Positions 41,428 through 51,252 of a stretch of DNA of 64,000 nucleotides are shown here, one piece after another (the stretch's first letter is position 1; every line of letters starts with the position of its first letter). The notes beneath the pieces are model-generated. The model searched no databases. It had not been told where the DNA came from and was given only the letters and a program-made list of their open reading frames with translations. Both the position numbers and the translations under genes were made by a program. The stretch lies in contig NZ_CALHDW010000007.1 of the NCBI RefSeq assembly GCF_938023125.1, positions 62,001 through 126,000 on the forward strand. Reading direction: 5' to 3'. This DNA comes from an uncultured Porphyromonas sp. (GTDB taxonomy: Bacteria; Bacteroidota; Bacteroidia; Bacteroidales; Porphyromonadaceae).

Positions 41428-43287
41428 TTAGATGCCGAAATGCTTATTGAAACTAGCGAGCGTGGCCAAGACATCGCTCTTTACATGTATGTAATGCTCA
41501 ATTCCCAGAGCCTCGAGCTCGGGGCGACAAGCCGGATTCCCTGCTACTACCATGGGGCATTTCTCTCCAATGGCTTGATAGGCCTCCGGAGCGTAGGTGG
41601 CATACTCATCGTCGCTAGAGCAGAGTACTATGATATCAGCTCCTTTGCTAAATGCTTCGTCTACTCCCTCTTGGATAGAGTCGAACCCTAGGTTATCGAT
41701 GAGTTTATATCCGGCACAAGCGAAGAAGTTGCCCGCAAATTGGGCACGAGCAAGGCGCATGGCAAGGTTACCAATCGTAAGCATGAAAACTACGGGTTGC
41801 TTGCTGGCCTGCTCTGTACTAAGGCGTAGTGCCTCGAAGTCCGAAGCCCCACGGCTGAAGTCCAAAGCGAGTACATCCTCTTCCTTGGAGTGGTCTACGC
41901 CACAAGAGTGGTGGTGTGCTTTTGTCTGAGGGAGCTTGTCGTGTACTGTCTCTCCAAAGTTGGGGAACTCGTTGGTGCCGAGTAGAGACTCTTTGCGTTG
42001 GGCCACTGCTTCGTGTCGAAAGCGATTGGTTGCGTTGATTCTCTCTTGTACCTTTCCTTCTCGCACAGCCCCGGCAAAACCGCCTTCCTGCTCAATTGAG
42101 AGGAACAATTCCCAGGCTTTGTGAGCAATGTTTGAGGTTAGAGTTTCGATATAATAAGAGCCGGCAGAGGGGTCTATAACCTTGTCGAAGTGACTCTCTT
42201 CTTTGAGTAGAAGTTGTTGATTGCGAGCGATGCGCATGGAGAAGTCGTCGCTCGAACCATAAGGGGTGTCGAAGGGAAGTACTGTGATAGAGTCTACGCC
42301 GCCAAGGGCTGCGGACATGGCCTCTGTTTGCGTACGGAGTAGGTTCACGTAGCTATCGTAGAGGGTCATATTCCATTGCGAAGTAATGGCATGTTGATTG
42401 ATTTTTGCCACCTTGCGATACTCTTCGCCATGCGCTGCCACGATCTCCGCCCAAAGCCAACGTGCTGCTCGGAATTTGGCAATCTCCATAAAGTAATTAG
42501 AGCTGATGCCAAAATTGAACTTGATACGTTTTGTTGCCTCCTCTACAGTATAGCCATCCTCTACTTGGGCGGAAAGCATCTCGGCTCCCCAGGCTAGGGC
42601 ATAGCCTAGTTCTTGAGTTATGTATGCCCCTGCATTAGCAAGCATATAAGCATCCACTTGTAGTACTCGCACCCCCTTGAGGGCTTGAGCTGCCTCTACG
42701 ACCTCACGAGCCTCAGCGCGCCAATCCGGATTGCGCTTCCCTCGTACAAGCTCTCTCTTGAAGGGGTTGTAGTTGATGGAGCCAATCACTTGGGCGGGGT
42801 CAATGCCTCTACCTTGTAAGTATTGAGTAAGCTCACGGGCCAAGCGAGCGGCTTGAGATACACAGCAGCTAAGGTTTAATTCGATAGCTGTTGGTTCGAT
42901 ATCTTTTAGGAGTGTGGAGAGACCCTCTTGGGTAATCCATGATGTAGCAAGGGTAAATGAGGGGGCATCTACGCCTTTGAAGAGCAAATCAAGAGCTATT
43001 CGATTCGCTTCTTCCGGCGAAGAGGCCTGAATCTCCTGCCGTGTGTACCATTCGTTATTCAGTTTCGTAGAGCGTACATAGGGATACTCGCCGGGAGCAA
43101 CCATAGGGGTGAGCAATCCATCGAGATCCTCACGGCGGTAAAACGGTTGTACGTCAAAGCCTTCCTTGGTGCGCCATACGAGTTTTTTGTCGTAGGGAGC
43201 GCCTTTGAGGTCAGCAGTAATTTTTGCTTTCCACTCTTCTGCTGAAGTAGGAGAGAAGTCTGCAAAAAGATTTTGTTTTGTTGCCAT
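41428..43287 (-). CDS. mutA: Methylmalonyl-CoA mutase small subunit
   Basis: This is the partner subunit of MutB. At 619 residues it keeps the barrel (NFGISSNYFMEIAKFRAARWL, QWNMTLYDSYVNLLRTQTEA, DPSAGSYYIETLT). Its C-terminal B12-like domain lacks the DGHDRG motif. That is normal for the non-catalytic subunit. It is first in the mutAB pair. A hairpin GCCGATA-CGCT-TATCGGC (43323-43340) lies in its leader. Confidence 0.95.
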   Translation of the reverse strand: MATKQNLFADFSPTSAEEWKAKITADLKGAPYDKKLVWRTKEGFDVQPFYRREDLDGLLTPMVAPGEYPYVRSTKLNNEWYTRQEIQASSPEEANRIALDLLFKGVDAPSFTLATSWITQEGLSTLLKDIEPTAIELNLSCCVSQAARLARELTQYLQGRGIDPAQVIGSINYNPFKRELVRGKRNPDWRAEAREVVEAAQALKGVRVLQVDAYMLANAGAYITQELGYALAWGAEMLSAQVEDGYTVEEATKRIKFNFGISSNYFMEIAKFRAARWLWAEIVAAHGEEYRKVAKINQHAITSQWNMTLYDSYVNLLRTQTEAMSAALGGVDSITVLPFDTPYGSSDDFSMRIARNQQLLLKEESHFDKVIDPSAGSYYIETLTSNIAHKAWELFLSIEQEGGFAGAVREGKVQERINATNRFRHEAVAQRKESLLGTNEFPNFGETVHDKLPQTKAHHHSCGVDHSKEEDVLALDFSRGASDFEALRLSTEQASKQPVVFMLTIGNLAMRLARAQFAGNFFACAGYKLIDNLGFDSIQEGVDEAFSKGADIIVLCSSDDEYATYAPEAYQAIGEKCPMVVAGNPACRPELEALGIEHYIHVKSDVLATLASFNKHFGI

Positions 43288-43378
43288 ATTGTGTATTGTC
43301 TTTTCTATCTCAAAGTAATGGGGCCGATACGCTTATCGGCTATGCAAAGTAAGCACTTTATAAGCTATTGACGATACT

Positions 43379-46300
43379 CTAGCGAGCACAAATAGCTTTA
43401 AAAGCACAATAACGACACGCATCTTCATCCTCTGCTTGAGTGAAGGGAATATCCGGGGAGAAGAGACGGAGGAGTACTTCGTGCAGCTCGTGGCAATACG
43501 AATTACGTATCTCGGAGGTTGCATAGTCCTCTATCTCTGTTTGCTCTAACCTTATCAAGGGATTGTAACTCTCCTTATTGCTACACATTCCCTTTAGTTG
43601 ATACAGAGAGGGTTGTACCTGATTGTATCTGGGTTGTAGCCACTTTAGTCCTTCTTGCTGAGCCCTTCCGTTCTCTACCAAGCGGAGAACAGCCTCCGAG
43701 TAAAGGAAGATTTGAGCAATAGCCTTGCGGTGTTGAGTCTTCTCTTGAGCGAAGTAGAGCTGACTCCAATCCTTGAATGTTTGAGAGTCCGTCCCCGTTT
43801 TGTAATCCACAATGCGCAAGCGACCATCTACTTCATCCAATCTGTCTATAAAGCCCTTAAAGCGTACATCAATCCCTAGCTCCGGGAGAGACTCTATCAT
43901 ATCGATTCGCTGCTCGGAGGCTACATAAGCGAGCTGATGCCCCCCTTGGGTGTATTGTGCATCAAACTTGAGAACCGCATAAACCTCCTCCATGATCATC
44001 CTAATGTACATTTGGTGCATCCCCTCAATTTCGTTGGGAGTGCTCTTTTGATGTAGAACATCTTGGGCATAGTAGGAGTTTACTACAGCACTGATTCTCG
44101 GTAAAGATGTATGGGGATCGAGCAACCACTCATAGTCTTGAGAAGAGAGCGACTTACCCTCATAAGGCTTGTATAGCTCCTGCATTACATTGTGTATAAC
44201 GGTACCAAAGTCTCCGGGGGAGAGTAGGTCTGTGCGTTCTTCTACCTCGGGAATCTGTCGTATGTATTTGTAGTAAAATTGTAGAGGACACAGGGCGTAG
44301 GTAGAGAGGCTACTAGCCGAGAGAGCCTTCTTTACATTGTCTCTGTTGCTCGTTGTGTATTCCCTAAGAACTGCCATTACCGCCTCATCTTTAGGAATGG
44401 TAATCTTGGGAGTTTGGGTGGCGAGCATAGATACCTTTACGGTATGCTCTTGGGGTGTGAGGTGGAATAGGTAGCGTAGCTGTGCCAAGAAGCGAGAGGG
44501 TTCTTTTTCACTTCTACTATCCACGATGAAGAAAACCCTACGAGCACGACTTACAAGGCGATAGAAGTAGTAAGCCTCTGTATAATCATCAGATTGATAG
44601 GTAGGCATATTGTACCCTTGGCGCACGTTGTACGGGATATATCCTCGGTTGATAGGGCGTTTGTGGGGGAGAGCTCCCTCGTTGCTCTCCGGGATAATGA
44701 GGTAGTCGAAGTTAATGAGCCTGCTCTCCAAGAATCCCATAATCTGTAGCCCCTCTAGTGGCTCTCCTTCGAAGGGAAGCGTCTCTTCCCCTACCAACTT
44801 AAAGAGTAGGCGGTAGAGAATGGTGCGCTCTGCCGTATCTCCCATCAGAGGGAGCAGGTTGCCCACTTGTATTACGAGGTCTCTTAGTTTTTTGATGAAC
44901 TCTATCTCGAGCACTCGGATGTAGTGCACGTGGTCGGCCTCCGCCTTTGAGTCCGCTTCATCCTCTGCCGTATTATCCTCATCTTGGAGCAAAGAGGCAA
45001 GTTGGTCGAGTAGGGTGATCAGTCTTTGGATTAGGGCTGACTTATCCGATATAGGCTCGATAAGAAGGCGAAGAGGCTCGGGTAGCTCTTGAGGGTAAAG
45101 AGCGCATATCTTTTGATAGTCGATATAGTAATAGTTGTAGCGCAGAGCCTCGTTGAGTGGGGATAATTCCTCGCTACTTACCAAGAGGTTGCTTAGAGGA
45201 TGCTTGATGAGGTGCTCAAGAGCGTCAAGTGGGAGAAGTTCCCCTTTTTCACTCCATCGGGTAAACTGCTGTAGCTCAATGTATCTGTGGAGCCATACCG
45301 CCACGGAGGAGAGATGAAGGGGATACCCCATGGTTATATTGATGGGATGGGAGATCCCTTGCAGGGCATCGAGCAAAGGAAGTAACGTATTGACTTCGGG
45401 GAGTACAATGGCACATTGCAAGTCTTCGACAGCACGAGGGGCATCGTCTATGAGCTCTTGCAGTAGAGTCGGAACTAATTTGCTCCGTCCTATATCCGAA
45501 GGGATCTGTACAATATCTATCTTGGGATCTAGCCGCTCTTGAGGACTTAGCCACTCTCCCCTTAGTTCTTGCTTACTCGCCTGCATCGTTTTGCCGATAA
45601 GATAATCCCAATCAGAAGGGGTGGTGTGATTGGCAAGCTTCACCTCTTCCCAATAAAATGAGGTGGTATAGCGCTCGTGGCTGTATTGCAGGCGTTTTAG
45701 TATCTTTCGCTCAGCCGTTGAGATATGGTACAGACCTGCAACGATAATATGCCTAACAGATGGGGAGAGAAGCTTTTGCAAGTTCTTGTCGAAATCCTCT
45801 TCGTTTACTTCTGAGGCACGGCGGGCAAGCATCCCACTATACCCTAATCCCAGACTCTCTAGGGTATCACGAAATCGATGGTAGAGTAGTTGCATCTCGG
45901 TGGTCATTGCCGAGAATAGCTCTTCTAGGCGCTCTTTCTTGTCGCTATTAACCTGGCTTAGATATCCAAAAAAGATTTCGATTGCTTCTTTTTGCTCCGG
46001 GCTTATGTAATCAAGTGAGGTAAGATCGTCTAGCGCCTTTAGATTGTGGAAAATCTCATCCGGCTCTACGAGGTAGTTGTCGATATCGTTGAAGTCTGAC
46101 AAAAGTTTCTCAGCATGATCAAAGGGAAGGTGTGGGTTGCTTTTTTCGTCAATGGGGAACCCAAGTTCCTCTCTTAGGGTTACAATCTCGCGATAGAGAA
46201 GGCAAACTTGCTGGGTGCGCTGTGCTAATTTAAGCCCGGATAGCTTCTCTGTAAGGCTTGCGACTGTGATAATCTGTGGAGAAAAGGAGGGCTGATTTAG

Positions 46301-46444
46301 GCGTTTACTTAGCTCATAGCGAAAGAAGGTGCCGGCACGCTGTGATGGGAATACAAAACAGCATTGATGAAGTTCGGCACCATATTTATCGATACAGCGA
46401 GAGGCAAGGAGAGCGAGAAAAGAGTCTTCTTGAGATTGCATCAT
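43379..46444 (-). CDS. AddB-like PD-(D/E)XK nuclease, iron-sulfur type
   Basis: This is a 1021-residue protein of the AddB/RexB-like recombination-repair group. The N-terminal two-thirds resembles a decayed helicase fold (CFVFPSQRAGTFFRYELSKR). The C-terminal RecB-type nuclease has GFIDRLDEVDG, with IVDYKTG supplying D880 and K882. Four cysteines likely hold a 4Fe-4S cluster: C719 (ALCPLQFYY), C1010, C1013 and C1019 (CRYCAFKAIC). It probably processes DNA double-strand breaks with a separate AddA-like helicase that is not in this window. It follows the CPBP gene by 9 bp. Confidence 0.85.
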   Translation of the reverse strand: MMQSQEDSFLALLASRCIDKYGAELHQCCFVFPSQRAGTFFRYELSKRLNQPSFSPQIITVASLTEKLSGLKLAQRTQQVCLLYREIVTLREELGFPIDEKSNPHLPFDHAEKLLSDFNDIDNYLVEPDEIFHNLKALDDLTSLDYISPEQKEAIEIFFGYLSQVNSDKKERLEELFSAMTTEMQLLYHRFRDTLESLGLGYSGMLARRASEVNEEDFDKNLQKLLSPSVRHIIVAGLYHISTAERKILKRLQYSHERYTTSFYWEEVKLANHTTPSDWDYLIGKTMQASKQELRGEWLSPQERLDPKIDIVQIPSDIGRSKLVPTLLQELIDDAPRAVEDLQCAIVLPEVNTLLPLLDALQGISHPINITMGYPLHLSSVAVWLHRYIELQQFTRWSEKGELLPLDALEHLIKHPLSNLLVSSEELSPLNEALRYNYYYIDYQKICALYPQELPEPLRLLIEPISDKSALIQRLITLLDQLASLLQDEDNTAEDEADSKAEADHVHYIRVLEIEFIKKLRDLVIQVGNLLPLMGDTAERTILYRLLFKLVGEETLPFEGEPLEGLQIMGFLESRLINFDYLIIPESNEGALPHKRPINRGYIPYNVRQGYNMPTYQSDDYTEAYYFYRLVSRARRVFFIVDSRSEKEPSRFLAQLRYLFHLTPQEHTVKVSMLATQTPKITIPKDEAVMAVLREYTTSNRDNVKKALSASSLSTYALCPLQFYYKYIRQIPEVEERTDLLSPGDFGTVIHNVMQELYKPYEGKSLSSQDYEWLLDPHTSLPRISAVVNSYYAQDVLHQKSTPNEIEGMHQMYIRMIMEEVYAVLKFDAQYTQGGHQLAYVASEQRIDMIESLPELGIDVRFKGFIDRLDEVDGRLRIVDYKTGTDSQTFKDWSQLYFAQEKTQHRKAIAQIFLYSEAVLRLVENGRAQQEGLKWLQPRYNQVQPSLYQLKGMCSNKESYNPLIRLEQTEIEDYATSEIRNSYCHELHEVLLRLFSPDIPFTQAEDEDACRYCAFKAICAR

Positions 46445-46453
46445 GATAGGCGA

Positions 46454-47209
46454 TTAAAAGAGAGCTAAGCTATTGTTGAGTATATGGATAAGTACCCCCC
46501 AAACGATAGATCCGGAATAGTGACGAAGACAGCCAAACCAGAGGGCTAGTACCATGATGGGAAGAAAGTTGAGGACAGACTGATGTAGTAAGCTAAAGAT
46601 GATAGCTGTCAAGAGAATGCCGGCAATGGGACTATGAGTTAGGCGTATAAGCAGAGGTTGTAAAGCCCCTCTTAGCAAAATCTCTTCGCAAATGCCCGTT
46701 AGGATACCGATAATAAGGAGTTGTTTGAGGCGACTTGCCATCTCTCTATCGTTTTGCAACTTCTCTAGCATTGCCTCACTTTCCGCATCGAATTGGCTAA
46801 TCCATGCGCTTACATCCTTGGGGAGTGCCTGGATGGCTTCGCCCACGGCATATTGCAGTAGAGCCGATAGACCCCAAACAAGCAAGGTTATTCCCAATAT
46901 AATTGCCCCTTCATACCATCTGTTTTTACCTCGGATAATAGGCTGTGCTGCTCTTAGACCCAATGCTTTGGGAGCCTTTCGATAGAAGACAAAATAGGCA
47001 TAGAGCACTGCTGACCCCAAGAAAACAACGACATTTTGCGTAATGGCAATACCGAATATAGAGTGTGACAATAGGGGAGAAAGCAGGGCGTAAATTGCGC
47101 CAAACAGCCCAAATCCCAAAAGAAGACTCAAGATAAAAACGAGGATTTCTTTCGCCGGAGAGATACCGGGACGTGGCGAAATGAGTCGTGCGGGGGAGTG
47201 CAAAATCAT
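46454..47209 (-). CDS. CPBP-family intramembrane protease
   Basis: This 251-residue membrane protein has about seven hydrophobic segments. The CPBP (Rce1/Abi-type) catalytic residues are present: E175-E176 with R180 (CEEILLRGA), H209 (FSLLHQS), and the final H242 and N245 (IHILNNS). Members are glutamic intramembrane proteases; the substrate here is unknown. It shares a promoter with the AddB-like gene downstream, but a functional link is not evident. Confidence 0.9.
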   Translation of the reverse strand: MILHSPARLISPRPGISPAKEILVFILSLLLGFGLFGAIYALLSPLLSHSIFGIAITQNVVVFLGSAVLYAYFVFYRKAPKALGLRAAQPIIRGKNRWYEGAIILGITLLVWGLSALLQYAVGEAIQALPKDVSAWISQFDAESEAMLEKLQNDREMASRLKQLLIIGILTGICEEILLRGALQPLLIRLTHSPIAGILLTAIIFSLLHQSVLNFLPIMVLALWFGCLRHYSGSIVWGVLIHILNNSLALF

Positions 47210-47273
47210 AGAGGATCCTATTGGTAGATGAGTCTATTATTTCTTACTAAAATGGTCTTCTGAATAGTTATTA

Positions 47274-47281
47274 CAAAGATA
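47274..47281 (-). promoter_or_regulatory. -7 box of the CPBP-AddB unit
   Basis: CAAAGATA reads TATCTTTG on the minus strand, a perfect match, 65 bp before the CPBP ATG. Array 3 begins about 118 bp further upstream. Confidence 0.7.
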
Positions 47282-47398
47282 CAAAATAGGCTAGGTCCCG
47301 TACCTCTTTCTCTCGTAATAAGGAAAAGGAAATAGGTATGATTAATGGACTTATTGCAGGTACAGAGAAAAGGTTGAGGAAGAACTCTCCCCATATTT

Positions 47399-47533
47399 AG
47401 CTAAAATAGAAATCTTTCTCAGGTAGAATTGGGGCCCTTTTTAGCTGAAAGTGTCCCCTCCTTTTGGGTGAAATCGGGTTCCTTTTTTAGGTAAGAGGGA
47501 AAAGATTTTTTGGCAGAAATGGAGCCTTTTGTG
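47399..47533 (+). repeat. Degenerate array with period of about 22-23 nt (array 3)
   Basis: Unit heads AGCTAAAAT, AGGTAGAAT, AGCTGAAAG, GGGTGAAAT, AGGTAAGAG and GGCAGAAAT start at 47399, 47421, 47443, 47466, 47489 and 47512. Spacings are 22, 22, 23, 23 and 23. Units two to five end in a T-run such as CCTTTTT. The array is oriented opposite to the CPBP gene behind it. The rest of the 511-bp gap holds that gene's promoter and the terminator of hbd. Confidence 0.65.
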
Positions 47534-47631
47534 TGGTACTAGATTTCTAGAAAAAGAGAAGGAAGGGGATCAATACCCTCTCTTCTCCTTTTCAAAAAGG
47601 ATGCTTCGAGGTACCTCCCAATGGCAAATGA

Positions 47632-47678
47632 ATAGAAAAAGAATAGGGTTGAATACACCCCATGGTGCATTCAACCCT
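47632..47678 (-). terminator. Terminator of the lysine-fermentation operon
   Basis: AGGGTTGAAT pairs with ATTCAACCCT (47645-47654 with 47669-47678). An inner CACC/GGTG stem and CCAT loop follow. On the minus strand it is followed by ATTCTTTTTC. It lies about 45 bp after the hbd stop. Confidence 0.92.
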
Positions 47679-47720
47679 GCGATATTGTTTAGCTTAGAAT
47701 GACCTTAAACGGTGGCGATC

Positions 47721-48566
47721 TTATTTAGAATAATCGTAGATGCCATATCCCGTTTTACGTCCGAGCTGACCGGCGCGTACCTTCTTGCGCAAGAGAGGAT
47801 GGGGGCGATACTTATCGTCGCCATACTCATTATAAAGCACTTCCATAATGGCAAGGCAAACATCAAGCCCGATAAAGTCTCCCAATTCGAGAGGACCCAT
47901 GGGGTGATTGGCTCCAAGCTTCATAGCGGCATCAATCTCTTCTGCAGTAGCTACGCCATCAGCAAGTTCACCGATAGCTTCGTTAATCATGGGGATAAGA
48001 ATCCTATTTACAACGAACCCGGGAGCTTCGCTCACACGCACTGCGGTCTTTTCGAGTTGTGCGCAAAGGTCAAGAACTACAGCGAGCACCTCAGGACATG
48101 TACATTGTCCGCTGATCACTTCTACCAACTTCATCTGAGGAACTGGATTGAAGAAGTGCATACCGATCACCTTTGTAGGGCGATTCGTTACCGAGGCTAG
48201 TTCTGTAATACTCAGAGAAGACGTGTTGGTAGCAAAGATTGCTTCTGGTTTGATGATACCATCAAGATTGCGAAGCGTTGCCTTTTTTACCTCCATATCC
48301 TCGGAGAGAGCTTCGATAATGAGATCGGCGTCGGCTATATCTGTAAAGTCTTGCGTAGTCTTAATGTGAGCATAGTACTGAGCAGATTGTTCTTCTGTAA
48401 TCTTACCCTTTTCTACGAGGCGTGCGAAGTTCTTTTTTAGCTTGAGCATTGCCTTATCAAGAGACTCCTTGCTACGCCCTTTCATTATGATATCCATATT
48501 GTGCTGAGCAGCGCATTGTACAATGCCTGCACCCATGGTACCATTACCGATAACTGCTATTTTCAT
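47721..48566 (-). CDS. hbd: 3-hydroxybutyryl-CoA dehydrogenase
   Basis: This enzyme interconverts acetoacetyl-CoA and 3-hydroxybutyryl-CoA using NAD(P)H. From the ATG at 48566 it is 281 residues, the normal length. It has the dinucleotide fold GNGTMGAGIVQ, the catalytic-histidine segment GMHFFNPVPQMKLVE, and NHPMGPLELGDFIGLD. It is the last gene of the operon. With crt it connects acetoacetyl-CoA to crotonyl-CoA, so the pathway can also make butyrate from acetyl units. Confidence 0.95.
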   Translation of the reverse strand: MKIAVIGNGTMGAGIVQCAAQHNMDIIMKGRSKESLDKAMLKLKKNFARLVEKGKITEEQSAQYYAHIKTTQDFTDIADADLIIEALSEDMEVKKATLRNLDGIIKPEAIFATNTSSLSITELASVTNRPTKVIGMHFFNPVPQMKLVEVISGQCTCPEVLAVVLDLCAQLEKTAVRVSEAPGFVVNRILIPMINEAIGELADGVATAEEIDAAMKLGANHPMGPLELGDFIGLDVCLAIMEVLYNEYGDDKYRPHPLLRKKVRAGQLGRKTGYGIYDYSK

Positions 48567-48628
48567 CTTATCTGTAGTATTAATTTGAATACAACCTCCC
48601 AAAAAGGGGAGAATGTCTATTCTTTGAT

Positions 48629-49405
48629 TTAGAATTGAGGTTTACGCTTCTCCAAGAATGCTCCAATCCCTTCTTGTTGATCGGGATGTGCAAAGGTAAG
48701 ACCAAAGAGCGTGTTCTCTGCTGCAATACCTGTATCAATGTCGCTTTGTAACCCTCTATTGATGGCCTCTTTGGATAGGCGCACCGCATTAGGCGATTGG
48801 GATGCAATCTCCTGGGCGAGCTCAAGAGCTGTGTTTATAAGTTCTTCCGGCTCTACAACGTGGTTGACCAAGCCTATGGCGAGAGCTTCTTCTGCTTTGA
48901 TAATGCGACCCGTATAGATCAATTCTTTTGCTTTCCCTACACCAATTGTACGAGGTAAGCGCTGTGTGCCACTAAAGCCGGGCGTAATACCCAAGCCCAC
49001 CTCAGGTTGCCCAAACTTTGCTTTAGACGAAGCAATACGGATATCTGCACTAAGTGCCATTTCACATCCACCTCCCAAACAAAATCCGTTGATGGCTGCG
49101 ATGACCGGCATTGGCATTAATTCGATCGTGCGAAATACTCTACTACCCAACGCTCCAAAGTCCTTAGCTTCGGACGGGGTGAGCGAGCGCATCTCGGCAA
49201 TGTCGGCTCCGGCAACAAAAGCGCGCCCCTCTCCGGTGAGGAGAAGGACGCGGATTTCCGTATTACTAGCGACTTCGTGCAAAGCCTGTTCTAGCTCCTC
49301 CAATACTTTACGAGAGAGCGCATTGAGGCTTTCTGGTCGGTCGATTGTAAGCGTTGCTATAGCACCGTTACAATCGAGACGAATTGTTGTGTACGAAGTA
49401 CTCAT
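48629..49405 (-). CDS. crt: Crotonase (3-hydroxybutyryl-CoA dehydratase)
   Basis: This enoyl-CoA hydratase converts 3-hydroxybutyryl-CoA to crotonyl-CoA. At 258 residues it has the crotonase oxyanion-hole segments (AFVAGADIAEM, GFCLGGGCEMALSADIRIA) and both active-site glutamate regions (FGQPEVGLGI). Specificity for C4 substrates is inferred from its position between etfA and hbd in a butyrate operon. Confidence 0.92.
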   Translation of the reverse strand: MSTSYTTIRLDCNGAIATLTIDRPESLNALSRKVLEELEQALHEVASNTEIRVLLLTGEGRAFVAGADIAEMRSLTPSEAKDFGALGSRVFRTIELMPMPVIAAINGFCLGGGCEMALSADIRIASSKAKFGQPEVGLGITPGFSGTQRLPRTIGVGKAKELIYTGRIIKAEEALAIGLVNHVVEPEELINTALELAQEIASQSPNAVRLSKEAINRGLQSDIDTGIAAENTLFGLTFAHPDQQEGIGAFLEKRKPQF

Positions 49406-49426
49406 AGCAAATCTTTTTAAGCGGGA

Positions 49427-50440
49427 TTAGCGACCCGACTTAGCAAGTTCTACTTTCAGCTTTTCGTTGAGAATGGGTACAATCTTGTGGAGGTCGCCTA
49501 CGAGACCAAGGTCTGCAACTTGGAAGATAGGAGCAAACTTATCCTTATTGATGGCGATAATGTATTCAGACTCTTCCATACCAGCAAGGTGCTGAATAGC
49601 TCCGGAAATACCCAATGCAATATAGAGGTCAGGACGAACAGTCTTACCTGTCTGACCTACCTGACGATCGTGTGACATAATGCCAGCGTCAACCATTGCA
49701 CGAGAAGAAGAAACTTCTGCTCCGAGGGTTGTAGCAAGAGCGTTGAGCTTTTCGAAACCATCATTGGTACCAACACCACGACCTCCAGATACGAGTACTG
49801 TTGCTTCTGTAATGTCGATGAGGTTCTTTTCTTCACGCTCCTTACGTACTAAGCGAACGCGGCATTTAGATTCGTCAAAAGGTACTTCTACCTTTTCTAC
49901 TTCACCCTTACGAGAGGGATCGCTTTCCTTTCTACGCATCACGCCGGGACGTACTGTAGACATCTGAGGACGATGTTCCTTACAGATAATTGTAGCCATA
50001 AGGTTACCACCAAAGGCGGGACGGGTCATGAGAAGATTGCGATCTTCATTGATCTCAAGAGAGGTACAGTCTGCTGTAAGACCGGTGTGCATACGTGCAG
50101 AGAGGCGGGGACCGAGGTCACGACCTATCGTTGTAGCTCCTAAGAGGAATATCTCGGGTTTGTATGTATTGAGGATGTGAGTAATAGCTTGTGCGTATTG
50201 CTCTGTTACATAGTCTTTGAGAAGATCGTGCTCAACAAGGAGTACACGGTCTGCACCGGCAGCAATAAGCTCTTGGCTGAGGTTTGCTACATTCTGTCCG
50301 AGAAGAACAGCTGTAACCTTTTCTCCGATGGAGTCTGCCAATTCACGTGCCTTACCGATTAGCTCGAATGCAACGTTCTGAACTACACCTTCACGTTGTT
50401 CCGCAAAGACTTGAATTCCTTTATATTGTTCCTTATCCAT
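49427..50440 (-). CDS. etfA: Electron transfer flavoprotein subunit alpha
   Basis: This FAD-binding subunit of the ETF delivers electrons to, or takes them from, butyryl-CoA dehydrogenase. At 337 residues the C-terminal FAD domain is clear (VSGGRGVGTNDGFEKL, SRAMVDAGIMSHDRQVGQTG, YIALGISGAIQHLAGM). Neighbouring bcd and etfB suggest a Bcd-EtfAB complex, which in anaerobes can bifurcate electrons to ferredoxin. Bifurcation here is not shown by sequence alone. Confidence 0.96.
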   Translation of the reverse strand: MDKEQYKGIQVFAEQREGVVQNVAFELIGKARELADSIGEKVTAVLLGQNVANLSQELIAAGADRVLLVEHDLLKDYVTEQYAQAITHILNTYKPEIFLLGATTIGRDLGPRLSARMHTGLTADCTSLEINEDRNLLMTRPAFGGNLMATIICKEHRPQMSTVRPGVMRRKESDPSRKGEVEKVEVPFDESKCRVRLVRKEREEKNLIDITEATVLVSGGRGVGTNDGFEKLNALATTLGAEVSSSRAMVDAGIMSHDRQVGQTGKTVRPDLYIALGISGAIQHLAGMEESEYIIAINKDKFAPIFQVADLGLVGDLHKIVPILNEKLKVELAKSGR

Positions 50441-50448
50441 AGTATGCT

Positions 50449-51237
50449 TTAGATAATGAATTTCTCTTTGAGTTTTTCGATAATAATATCGGCAGCCTCT
50501 TCCGGAGTGATCTCGTCGTGGAGAGTCCCCATAGCCTTAGCTCCCTTGGTAAATGACTTCTTAACGCTCGTAGGAGATCCCTTAAGACCCAAACGTTCGG
50601 GATCTACGGGGAAGCTATCAGCATTCAATTCTACAATTTCTTTGTCGAAGGCTTCCATGATACCACGTACGTTCATGTAGCGAGGTTCGTAGGCAGAAGC
50701 AAGGAAGGTAAGCATACAAGGAAGCTTTACTTCGAGTACTTCGTGACCCTCTTCTACATTGCGACGAACGGTCAATAGGTCCTTACCATCGAACTCAACG
50801 TTCTCAACATAGGTAACCTGGGGGAGATCGAGTTGTTCAGCAATCTGAGGACCAACTTGAGCGGTATCCCCGTCGATAGCTTGACGTCCTGCCAAGATAA
50901 TATCATAGTCGATAGTACGAAGAGCTTGAGAGATAGTGTAGCTTGTTGCAAGGGTATCAGCACCACCAAAACGACGGTCTGTTACAAGATAACCCTTGTC
51001 TACACCCATAGCGAAAGCTTCACGGATGATTTCCTTTGCTTGAGGAGGTCCCATCGTAATACAGGTCACCTCAGCACCAAACTTGTCTTTGAAGAGAAGG
51101 GCTTGCTCTAGCGCACCCTTATCATCGGGGTTCATAATGCTAGGTACCCCATCACGGATGAGCGTTCCTTTTACGGGATCGAGCTTAATCTCAGTTGTAT
51201 CGGGAACTTGTTTGATACAAACAACTATTTTCAACAT
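50449..51237 (-). CDS. etfB: Electron transfer flavoprotein subunit beta
   Basis: This is the second ETF subunit. At 262 residues it has VCIKQVPDTTEIKLDP at the start, GVDKGYLVTDRRFGGADTLA, and the nucleotide-binding signature GRQAIDGDTAQVGPQIAEQL. It lies between bcd (15 bp) and etfA (8 bp), so all three are probably made together as one complex. Confidence 0.97.
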   Translation of the reverse strand: MLKIVVCIKQVPDTTEIKLDPVKGTLIRDGVPSIMNPDDKGALEQALLFKDKFGAEVTCITMGPPQAKEIIREAFAMGVDKGYLVTDRRFGGADTLATSYTISQALRTIDYDIILAGRQAIDGDTAQVGPQIAEQLDLPQVTYVENVEFDGKDLLTVRRNVEEGHEVLEVKLPCMLTFLASAYEPRYMNVRGIMEAFDKEIVELNADSFPVDPERLGLKGSPTSVKKSFTKGAKAMGTLHDEITPEEAADIIIEKLKEKFII

Positions 51238-51252
51238 CTATAGTCCTCCTTC

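Noticed and set aside
43288..43378. B12 riboswitch before mutA
   Set aside because: Only a 7-bp hairpin is present in about 90 bp. There is no room for, or sign of, the conserved B12-box.
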